From assembly GCA_003049485.1 (NCBI GenBank), contig PYST01000368.1, forward strand, positions 1 through 36,693: 36,693 nucleotides of DNA, in the 5' to 3' direction. Every line of letters starts with the position of its first letter. Within the stretch, counting starts at the first letter, position 1. The DNA comes from Ophioceras dolichostomum. Taxonomy: Eukaryota > Ascomycota > Sordariomycetes > Magnaporthales > Ophioceraceae. Shown piece after piece: positions 1 through 10,018 of the stretch. The translations under genes and the position numbers were made by a program. The notes below the pieces were generated by a model. The model saw nothing but the letters and a program-made list of their open reading frames with translations. It was not told where the DNA came from and ran no database searches.

Positions 1-2656
1 GGCATGGATGATGGAGATATCCCGGTATTCCCATAATTGTATTCCCATAATTGTCCCAGGAATCCCGCAACCGCAAGCGGAAAGCCAGCGTGACCGCTTC
101 TGTCAGACTGCGTGATCACTGGCCGGGGCGGCGGCTGTCAGCCAGCCCCCCTCCCTCTCCTCTCCACCGAACGGGTCTTGTTTTTGGTCGTCGCTCGATT
201 TGTGCAAGAAGGGGTGTAAGCTTGTGGAATAAAATAATTGAAGGGATCGCCCTTGCTGGGTTCTGGCTACCTCCCTGCCCTCCTCTCTCGAGGCTAGGCC
301 CGATGGCGCCGATGAGCCGATCACGCTTGCGACCTGCGAAGATGGATTATCGCGAAGGTCATTCTGCTCTCAGAAAATTAATAGGGTCTCATCTCTTCCC
401 TGCCTAGGATCCTTCAACGGTCGTAGGCGACGGGGTCTTGTTAGCTGTGTGCCAGCTTACCCACTAGCCACTAAAACGCCCAAGTCTGGGGGGTTCTCAG
501 CTGGCAGAAGTGCCGCCTGATGGCTGAGATGGACCGACCGCTCATTCTAGCTGGTGTGGGATGACCATATGGGGGAAAACAGGCGGGATGGTGTTCCAAG
601 GAGAGAGAACAGGCATGAGAGAATGCGGATAACCACCGAGAACCGGGGGAGAGGCAGGGGGAGATTGGAGAGAGCACCAATGCAGCCAGCTGTTGTGGTG
701 GGCTACACACACACCACGCAGGTCAGTCGTGCAGCAGCTTCAACCCTCGACTTCAGAGTAAAAAACGGCGAGCAGGCGGGCTGGACTAGCCCTGCACCAC
801 CACCTGCACGAGGAGGCTGGGGAGAGCATCATTGTTGCACGTCTTCCAATCCCAGCCCTTGCTCAAGACGAATCAGCTGACGACATTTTGATTGGTACGC
901 ACTATCGACTTTGCGGGACGAGATGAAGGGAAAGGCGGGCGCGCAGCAGTGAGCTGGGAAGCGGGAGAGCGGGGGCGATGAGAGCTGGATGCGGTGGTGG
1001 ATGGCTGGCGGCGGCGGGCGGGCTTGGAGTGGCTGCCCGCTGCACGTGTGATTTCTATCTCAAGCTCCAGTTGAAATCCCTGCAAGCTTGTGTGTGTGTC
1101 TCCATCCCGTCTTGCTGTCCCGCCGGTAGAAGTACTTTAGAAGCAGAGGCCGCATACGGAGCTCAGTACAGCCGTTGAGGGCAGAGGTTCATGACAAATT
1201 GAAGCATTCCGTGTCAGGGACATCTCCTGTACATGTCCATGTGGTCAGCACCAAAACAGCCCTTACCGGTCAAGTCCCTCAATACCACTATAGCACCGGA
1301 AGCCCCTCAAGGCCTTAATGAAGACTCAACAGGCACCTTGGGACCCGGATTGCTCATCCCATACAACGTATGCAACGGTGGCCTGGGCTGAGAGATAATT
1401 CCGGTCTTGTCCATTGTCCGTTAGAAATGCAGCATCGACGTAGCAGCGTTGGGGGCAAAGGGGACGATGAGGGGAGGACTGGGATCAATGATTTGTACTG
1501 TGTAGACGGAGTATTGGGGGAGTGATAGTGGAAGGCTGCACAGCCCACCTCGCCCACCAGTGCCCCACTTCCCCAATCTCGAGACGACTTTAGGTCCCAA
1601 GCGGTCCCCAGTGGTGGATGGAACAGAAGCACCAGAAAGAGCCTGAGCAGAGTGGATGTAATCAGTCGGAACTCCACTCAACAAAGGGCGCAAAAAAAGC
1701 GACACTTTCCAGCTCTTCTCTCACTGGCCTGACCGACCGCCTCAACTTCCAACCTTACTTGGGGAAACGGAGAACGCCTCAAGCAGCCTGCACAGTACAG
1801 ACCCTCGCTCCGTTACCTTTTCGCTTTGACCTGCATATGAAAATGGCTCTGTGACCGATCTGGCGACAATTGCTTATCAGCTCGCCAATTTTCATCATTC
1901 CAGTCACTGGTGGCTTGCTTCTTTTCCGCCTTGATTTTTTTTCTGCCCACCCTTTCCCGTTCGCCACACTGTCCACCACCAAGCGCCGGCGCGCCAGTAC
2001 ACACGCAGCAAAAGCCAGCCCAGCTCAGCCCGTTTCCGCTGCTGCCGCGCTGCAGCCGCTTGCTTCCTTGCTGCTGTCGTCTGCCACCGCCACCGCCACC
2101 GACGCTGCTGGCCTGCCTGCCATGTGTCGCATATGTTGTTCCCCCACGACGACTGGTTGTTGATGCAGACAGGAGGAACCCTATTCGGAGCTGGCGCAGA
2201 CGGTGGCCGGTGTGTGCGCGCCGTGCGAGTGCGAGCTCGCGGCTTGGAACTTGCGCCGCTCTTTTTTATTTTGCTTGCGCCGAACCTGAGACGAGGGTGA
2301 AAGGCAAAAGGGGGGACAGAGAGAGAGCCTCGGGAGTGGGATCGGATCGGACGGGGTGGTGCAGGCGTGAGTGAGTGAGTGAGTGAGTGTGTGTGGTGGT
2401 GGCTTGCCTTGGCCGTGAACCTGAAGCGAACCCCCAAAAAACTTCCTAGCCAGACAGACCATTCCCCATCGTCCCGCGCCTTGACCGGTCCTGAGAGAGA
2501 GGTGGGGGAAAGGGAAGGGAGGAAAGGAAAACGAAAAAAAAAGAAAAAGAAAAAGAAATAATAATACGGCGGCCACAGCGTGCAAGGCTGTTGCTGCCGC
2601 CGCCTCCCGCCGACGCTGCTGCTGTTGCCCGCCGCATCCTCCCCACCGCCGCCATC
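1..2656 (+). promoter_or_regulatory. Upstream region and probable long 5' leader of the zinc-finger gene
   Basis: No convincing gene is visible on either strand; open frames here are short, overlapping and low-complexity. From about 1870 the plus strand becomes rich in C+T and simple repeats (CCGCCACC-type runs near 2085, a GTGA microsatellite at 2367, an A-rich run at 2535-2565), as is usual for promoters and leaders of filamentous fungal genes. The transcription start cannot be placed. The frame of the first coding exon stays open upstream to a TTG at 2591 but has no ATG before 2657, so this stretch is most likely untranslated. Confidence 0.5.
2367..2400 (+). repeat. GTGA microsatellite running into GT repeats
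   Basis: Five tandem GTGA units occupy 2367-2386, followed by GT/GGT repeats to 2400. Because each unit is followed by GT, the tract contains five overlapping copies of GTGAGT, a strong fungal 5' splice-site word. It lies about 260 bp upstream of the first ATG of the zinc-finger gene, probably in its promoter or leader. Confidence 0.85.
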
Positions 2657-5600
2657 ATGGCTGGCCGGTCACCACCTCCACCACCGCTGCTGGATCGCGA
2701 CAATTCCGTCGCACCCTCCTCGATGGCCTACGATCCGTCGCTGGAGCCCACCATACGGGCTTTGCTGGACCAGCAGCAGGAAATCCAGGCGAAGCTCGCA
2801 GCCCTCCTCCCAAAGAAGTATGGCCCGAACATCCGGCTCGAGCTGGACATGTTGCGCCACAAACTGCGTGCCCTGCGATCTTATGTTGACGATAACCGTA
2901 AGCCACAAAAACATTTTTTTCTTTTTCTTCACTAGTGCGCGTCATCCAGTTCGATCTGCATGTTTCCGCTATTCCTATTCTCTTTCTGCTTTTTTTATTC
3001 TGTTTTCAATATTTTTTTTTCAGCCCACTGCTGGCCCCCCTCCTTTTTCCTCTGTTCTGAACTTTGGATCGTTTGTTTTTCGTCTCATATGTGTGTATAT
3101 TCTTTCTTACGGGTGCATCTCCCCTGTTCCCTCATCCCTCCCTCTATGTGTGTCCTATTTTCCCTCTCCAATTCAGGCATCCCTTTTTTGCGCTTTCCGT
3201 TTGTTTCGTTTTTCCCCCCTGTCCACCTGGAGGATGCCTTGAGGTGAAAACCAACCTAGCCGGCCTTGCACTGCTGTCGGTCCATCTGGTGGCAGCCGGA
3301 GAGGGTTACACAATTATCTTCCGCGCTTCGCAGCGTCTCTCTCTCTCTCTCTCTATGCCCGTGTTGCGCCATGTTGTCTCTTTCCCATCTCTGATACCAG
3401 TCTTCTGCTAGATTTCTCGGACAAGATCCCTTCACTGTCCGAAATCGAGGAGGCCCGATTTCTCCAATATCAATGCGAATGTATCGAGAGCGCTTTTCTC
3501 GAACAAGGTAGGCGTAACACAGACCAACATCCCTCCGTTTCTCCACTAGCCCAGAGCCCATCCACCATGCGCTGTTATCAATTTCCCCATTACCCTGGCT
3601 CCAAGTGCCGACGCTAACTTGATGCCATCGCAATGTCCGTCATGTCAAAGGTCTAGACCTGAGCGACCCCAAGTTCATCCAGGCTCTGAAGCAGATCTTG
3701 GATGAAGATGCGCCTGAGGGGTACTCAGCCTGGCTGGACAAGAACCTCGCCCAGCACGACCCAATATCTCGGGCCTGGAGGCTGCGGGAAAGCATGGCCG
3801 TAGAGAGGGAGCCTGGGCATGGCTCACTTGGCAGCCAGCATTCGTACAAGTGCGGCAATGACCGTTGCCTGCACTACATCTATGGCTTTCCTCACTCGCA
3901 CGACCGCGACCAGCACGCCAAAGAGCACCTCCCCCTTATCAAACGGGACTCCGGGCTCTCTGTCAGCGAGACTCCCTTGATGTTCTCCGACCCACCAAGC
4001 CACAGGCCCTCGTACCAGGACTACCAAAAACCGACGTCTCCGTTGTATCTGCCGCCGCCGAGCACCGGCGGAAGCGCTCTTCACCTAGCGCCCCTGGGCG
4101 AGCCCAGGCACACGAGGGATCCGAGGGACCAGCGCGACTCTCTCAGGGCATATTCCTTTGTGTCGGAATATCCGGCCCCTGGCCAAACTCGTTCAAGAGG
4201 CTCTGTCGACTCCGAGGTCGACCCCCTCCTCCCTCCATTAAAAAAGAGTCGGGTCGGCCAGTCTCGACTCCAGTCCATCGAGGAGCTCCAGCTCCACCGA
4301 GATATCGAGCCATGTCTCCGTTGCAAAGTGCTTAGGCAAGGGGTGGTAAGTAGAGCGCTGCTGCTGTCAGAGTTGTTACTTTAAAGTTGCTACATCGGAG
4401 TTGTCGAGGCTTGCTGTGGGAGGGACGATATGATATGCTTGCTTACGCGCATTTATTCTAGTGCGACGGAAACGATCCTTGTTTACACTGTCCTGACCAG
4501 GCAGGCCCTGCGAGCGAAAATGATTTCTGGAGCGCCTTGGGTTGCCATAGAGGCCCACTGAGTTCTCTTGCCGACGTTATGCTTCCAGGTAAGTACGAAG
4601 GAGACAAAGCCTCGCAAAGCTTCCCAAAGCTTCCTGCCCGCTTCTCTCACCCCTGCCCGCCTCGTCGACCGACCACTAATGGCGCCCTTGCTTACCAACC
4701 GACGGTCGATGCAGCATCAATATCACCGAGGCAAACTCATACGCCAATGACCTCCCCCATGGCCCAGCGGCGAAATATGAACGAGTTTGTAGAAAGAACT
4801 TACGTCGTGTCTCCCGAGATCGCCAGGACGGTTAAGTCCAACCTTGATTTTGACGATGGGTTTTGGTGGACTGAAGACCTCGCCAGTCTGCCGCCGGCGA
4901 ACCTCGCACTTGCGTCGTTCTCTAGGGAACCCGTGGACCGGGCGCCGCCTGTTCTCGCTATCTTGGCCAACAGCTGGAACATGTCGGGGACGGCGTACAA
5001 CTTCTGGCAGCTACTGAAGGTGAGCGGGCTGATGTCTGATAATAGAGAGGCCGAGGCAGTCTCGTTTCCGATCCTCCATCACGCGAAACTACTGCTGCGA
5101 GAGGTGCTCTTCTACGACTTCCAGCAGCAGGACCCGTCTATCCGCGCCGAGACGAACAGCCCCGACCCGCAGCCTATGTTTGACGACGTCGACTTTTTCG
5201 GGAGGTACCGCCTCGTGTACGCCTGCGTCTCGCAGTTTCTAAAGTCGTTTGAGGATGTCACTACCACGAAGAAAGGGTTGCTGGATCCCAAGAACTGGCT
5301 GGCAGTATTCTTCTCACTCTGCGTCTTCAGCGTTGTGAGGACCATACTGGCGGATCAGGCGTCGGTGACCGCCGCAAGGGAAACCCAGACCCCTGCCGCG
5401 TCGCAGGGTGGCGCCTCTGGAACCGGCTCGGGGACCGCGCCCGTTGAGACCGCAGCTATGCACAGTCTATACAAGGTCCTCGTGAGCATATTCGTCCAGT
5501 CGTCGCCGACCATCTTGGATGACCAAGCTACAGCATCGACCGACTTGGGGGAGGAGGACCTGGAGCTGTTCAACACGGTCGCCATGATCGTTCAACGCGA

Positions 5601-7276
5601 ATCGTGGATCGAGCGCGGCATGGCGTCCACGAAAGAGTTCTTGATGTTGCTAGGGAGCGGGAATCTGGATGGACCTGGAGCCTTCTACCATGGCTTTGTG
5701 AGACAGAGAACACCGAGCACGGCAGGGTTGTTCGTACTGCCGCCTATAGCGCGGCAACCGGGCGAGGAACCACGAAGACTGCTGCCGCAAGTGAGGACAA
5801 TTGGCGAGGCCTGGGCCCCGCCTTCAAGCGGCGGCGGACAGTCGATATTCTCGGAAAGGGAGCCCTTCAACGCCAAGGGGGAGTCATCATCGGTGGGAGG
5901 CTTCCTTGCCTCCCCTCAGGATATGGACTCGGGCATGAGCGGCAGGACACACCTGGCTGGGAGCCCTACATTCTCGCGCGCTAGTAGCAGTGGTGGTGGT
6001 GCTGGTGGTGGTGGTGGCGGACCAGCTGGCCGCGGCCTCACGTCGCCTATCCCGGCCTCGAGAGTACGGCCGGCTTATCAGCGGCCACCGCTGCGGCGGG
6101 TGTACTGCCACAAGTGCAGCGAGTACCCGGAAGGATTCAGGGGTGAGCACGAGTTGAGGCGGCACACAGACGCCAAGCATGCGGCACTGGTCAAGCGATG
6201 GGTGTGCACCGAACCGCCGGGTAACAACACTCTCACGTCGCCTCAACCGGTGATCCCGCTGTCTAAGTGCAAGGCATGTGTGACGCAGAAGCGCTATGGC
6301 GCCTACTATAACGCCGCCGCACACCTACGCAGGGCCCATTTCAACCCGCACCGCGGCGGCAAGGCTAGCGGCGACTGGCCCACCATGAGCATCCTCAAGG
6401 ACTGGATGCGCGAGGTGCGTCAGTCCGTCGACATGCCCGACCAAGGCGATTCATCCGAGGGAGAGGACGACGACTACAAGTCGATAGGGGAGTTCAGTTC
6501 ACCGCCTCATAGCCGACGCTCTCCGGTGCCGCCCATATCAACAACCCTTGCAGCAACGCAGGAGACTGCTCCGAGACTGGCGCCAGCTCCGCCACCACCT
6601 CCTCCACCTCCTGTCCCTCCACCACCTCCTCCACCTCCGCCGCCGCCACCTCCACTTCCATCTCCTTCATCTTTACAGCTGTCTTCTCACTTGAACCCCT
6701 CTCACCATCACCCCCCGCAACCGCAACCACAACCGCAGCATCCACCACACCCACAGCCCGCTCAACACTCTCAGCACCCGCATCATTCATCGCACCCTCA
6801 GCATATTTTACCATCACAACTTCCTCAGGCACCCCGACCACCGCCGCCGCATATACTACCCTCACAACAGCTGCCACCGCAGCACCCTAACCACCCAGGT
6901 CCTCCGGGCAACCCAGCACACCCGGGGCTTGCTTCCCATGCCCCCCATGGCCCCCTTGGCACCCATCCCCCTCACCCTCCAATACACATAGCCCCCTTGC
7001 AGTCCCACGGTCATCCACCGATCCTAGCCGCCGTGCCTTCGCTCGAGATCCCCAACAACCAAGGCGGCGTGGTCTCCTACCAGACAAGCAGTCCCGCGGC
7101 GCCGAGCCCGATGGCGTCTTTCCTGCCCCACAAGCCTCCGGGGGGAGCCAAGCCCAAGCAGCCCGACGAGCTGCAGCTCCAGCAGCTGCCGCACCAGCAG
7201 CAGATGCACCCGATGCAGATCCAGATGCAGTTGACGCCCCAGTCGCAGGTGCAACAACAGCAGCAGCAGCAGCAGC

Positions 7277-7334
<58 letters not shown>

Positions 7335-8605
7335 NACAACAACAACAACAGCAACAACAACAACAACAACAACAACAACAGCAACAGCAGCAGCAGCAGT
7401 CGCAACAGCACAGCAACAGCCCCGTGACGCCCGTCATCCCCTCCAACCGCAACCGCTGCCCGCACCCGGACTGCGGCCGCGTCTTCAAGGACCTCGCGGC
7501 CCACATGCTGACGCACATGGAGGAGCGGCCCGAGAAGTGCCCAATCGAGTCGTGCGAGTACCACACCAAGGGCTTCGCGCGGAAGTACGACAAGAACCGC
7601 CACGCGCTCACCCACTACAAGGGCACCATGGTCTGCCCCTTCTGCTCGGGCACCAGCGACCGCGCCGAGAAGGCGTTCAACCGTGCGGATGTGTTCAAGC
7701 GCCACCTGACGGCCGTGCACGGCGTCGAGCAGACGCCGCCGAATAGTCGCAAGACGGTGCTTAGCGCTGCGGCGAGGGCGGCGGCGGCTGCTGCTGCTGG
7801 TGAGACGTTGATCGAGCTTGGGAGCGGTGCGGCGGGGTCGAGGTCGGGTGGTGCGGGGTCGTCTTCTGGCGCGGCGGGAGGGAGCGGCGGCGGTGGGTCA
7901 GGTGGTGCGGCGGGGTCGTCGGCTGCGGCTGGAGCGTCAGCGGGCTCTGGTGCCGGCGCTGGGTCCTCCTCCTCCGGAGCGGGTCCCGGCTCCGTCTCAG
8001 GCACCGTGATTGACCTGACCGCCTCCGATGCCGGTGGCGGCGGGACAGCGGCGGGGGCCAGCAGCAGCAGCGGCAGCAAGTCCGCCGGCGGGTCCAAGAC
8101 GACAACGGCGCGCTGCTCCATCTGCCAGAGCCAGTTCTTCTCCGCCCAGGAGTTCTACGAGCACCTGGACGACTGCGTGCTCAACGTCATCGTGCCGCCG
8201 ACGCCCAAGAGCGCGGGGCCCGCGAGCGCCACGACGGCCACGAGCGCGACGAGCGCTAGCAGTGGTGGGACTGGGGCTGTTAAGACGCCGACTACGGCTG
8301 GGAGCGTTGGTGGAGGAGATAAAGGCCGCGCTGGGAGCGTCGGTGGTGTTGGTGGTGTTGGTAGTGTCGGCTTTGGTGCGATCAGCAGTGGCGGCGGAGG
8401 AGGAGGGGGAGACGGGAGTAGTGGCGTGAGCACGCCGTTGGCGACGGCAACGGAAAAGGGGAAGGATGGTGGCGTCGGTGTCGGCATCAGTGCTGGTGCC
8501 TCTCGGACGACGGCCATATTGGTGCTCGACGACGATGCGCCGGACGCGGTCGATGTCAAGCTCGGCTCGCCTGCGTCGGTGGATAGGATGGAGATCGACG
8601 GATGA
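2657..8605 (+). CDS. Large zinc-finger protein with Zn2Cys6-like cluster, C2H2 fingers, poly-Pro and poly-Gln
   Basis: Proposed exons are 2657-2897, 3412-3507, 3651-4345, 4462-4588 and 4715-8605, about 1682 aa if the N at 7335 is not a real base. The start is the first in-frame ATG and has a good context (CATCATGG). Introns 1, 2 and 4 carry CTRAY branch words near 3391, 3613 and 4674. Intron 4 is 126 nt and stop-free, so it could be misread as coding. Features in order: Asp/Leu-rich N-terminus; a binuclear-cluster-like set of cysteines (about 334-375: CLRC, CDG, PCLHC, then a distant Cys in ALGC); an alpha-helical middle region like that of fungal regulators; two C2H2 fingers (about 850-930); poly-Pro (about 1010-1035); His/Pro/Gln-rich stretch; poly-Gln (about 1232-1281); three further C2H2 fingers (about 1300-1390); Gly/Ala/Ser-rich tail with a final CCHC finger of classical spacing (about 1518-1540). 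This suggests a nuclear DNA-binding regulator; its targets are unknown and I recognise no named orthologue. Intron 1 (514 nt) could hide a small exon. Confidence 0.85.
4343..4351 (+). other. Overlapping alternative splice donors inside the zinc-cluster coding region
   Basis: The exon 3 end reads GTGGTAAGT. The strong donor GTAAGT starts at 4346, but a GT at 4343 would also splice in phase. Use of 4346 gives seven residues between the second and third cysteines; use of 4343 gives six, the usual Zn2Cys6 spacing. The acceptor is at 4461 (TCTAG) in both cases. Confidence 0.55.
7252..7399 (+). repeat. CAA/CAG trinucleotide tract encoding poly-Gln
   Basis: Almost uninterrupted CAA and CAG codons make a run of about 49 glutamines within the last exon of the zinc-finger gene. 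The CAA-rich centre is nearly a pure triplet microsatellite, so it is likely to vary in length between strains and to be hard to sequence and assemble. It contains the only N of the window. Confidence 0.95.
7335..7335 (+). other. Ambiguous base breaking the reading frame
   Basis: The base is N, inside the CAA repeat. Upstream the gene reads in the frame of 4715-7334; downstream the C2H2 fingers and the tail lie in the next frame. Dropping the single N keeps the repeat in perfect CAA phase and joins the two frames exactly, so it is best read as a base-calling or assembly artefact and not a true frameshift. Confidence 0.85.
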
Positions 8606-10018
8606 AAGGTCTGGCTGGGGCTCTTTCTTCATCTTTGACCATCCCCTTCCCTGTATGGCGGAACGAGGGAACGGGGTCGGGTAAGGTAGACTGGTACGAT
8701 GGATGAAACTTCCGGATATGATTCGGTATATACGGCGGATGGGAGAGAGGGGTCGCCACCGACCGGGACCGGGATGGGGGCAGGAAGTCGTATGGCGAGC
8801 GTGGGCCAATATTTCTTCGGTTTCTTTCTTGGCACTGTCTTTCTCATTTCTTCTTGTTTTGGTGCCTCTTTAGGGATCTTCCCCATGACGGCGGCGGATT
8901 ACTTCTACGGGCGGGGCTTGTCTCGTCTCATTTGATATTGATCGCTTGGGCACCTTCTGCCTACCCAAGTTTCAAGGGGGCTATTGTCCCTGTATGTATG
9001 TATGTTACTCTTTGGGGGAGGCCTGGGTGAGTCATTTCTTTTCTCTGATTCTTCGTGGTGCTTTGATTCGCAAATTCTGTTGTTACCATCATATACCTAC
9101 CAACCGTTTGGGCCTTGCCTTATTCTTCTTATACTCACTTTGCCTGCTTTACTTAGCAATATTTTTCTCGCTGTGACCTGCGTAAGGCGTACGAAGGGAT
9201 CGGTTGGCCACTGCCTTCCGGGTTGGCTTCTGGACCGGAGTTTTTGTCGTTGACAGTTGATCACTTGTGGTTCAGTCATACCGTACCGCTCTATTTAATC
9301 GACTACCCTAAACCTACTAGGTATGTCCGCTTGTGGTGTTTTCAGTGTTGTCATTCTTGGGGGATGACCAGCGCCCATCATCCACTCGCCAGTCCATCCG
9401 TTCATCCATCCATTCCCACCCATTTTCATTCTGATCCCATGTTGAATGTTGCTAACCCGCCACCAGACCTAACCAAGCAAAAAGAACAAAAAGAACGAAA
9501 AGAACACCCGGATCCTTCCCATTGAAACCGACCTCTAGCAGAAGCAGTGTAAATACAGACCGGACAACGATGTTAAATGAAGTGTGTGGGGGAATCTGTA
9601 CTAGTGTTGTGTCGTTTGTTGCTTTGCCGAATCATCAACCATGCCTACCCAGAAGAGTACGCCTGGTTAACACCCTGAAGTTACGCCGCCAACCCCGACA
9701 AGAGTGTATATATAATGTGTGTGGCAGTGTGTGTGAGGTAAATAAGATAAAGGGGAGTTAGTTTGTGGTTCCTTTCTTTAGCAGTAGCCCCAAGCCGTGT
9801 GACCTCCGTTTAACCAGTGTGTCGCCGTGCCTGCCGTGGCTTCCAGAGCCAGCCCCTGAGAATGAATACCCGAATAGTAATAAAACGGGGGATCGATAAG
9901 ACTGAAAGAAGAACAAAAGAAGAGCGCTGTTAAGAATGCATTGGACACGCCTTGGTGGATAAACTAAGTGGATAGGGAAGAGAGGCATTATAAGGCGGTT
10001 GAAGACACTATAAGACCA
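8606..10018. other. Spacer between convergent zinc-finger and ethanolamine kinase genes
   Basis: This must hold the 3' untranslated regions of both flanking genes. It is T-rich on the plus strand from about 8810 to 9180, with a TGTA run near 8993-9005 and a degenerate CATC run near 9390-9420. An AATAAA word occurs at about 9882 on the plus strand. The open frames are short and not protein-like; I see no gene. Confidence 0.6.

Noticed and set aside
2960..3411. Open frames inside intron 1 of the zinc-finger gene
   Set aside because: They are Phe/Ser/Leu-rich readings of a T-rich intron; splicing 2897 to 3412 gives a clean in-phase protein join, though a hidden micro-exon cannot be excluded.
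6887..7720. Minus-strand frames with long poly-Leu or poly-Val runs
   Set aside because: They are reverse readings of the CAA/CAG tract and of the C2H2 fingers on the plus strand.
7336..7746. Continuation of the zinc-finger frame past the N to a stop at 7746
   Set aside because: It turns into Thr/Arg/Pro-rich nonsense, while the next frame encodes clear C2H2 fingers in the same place.
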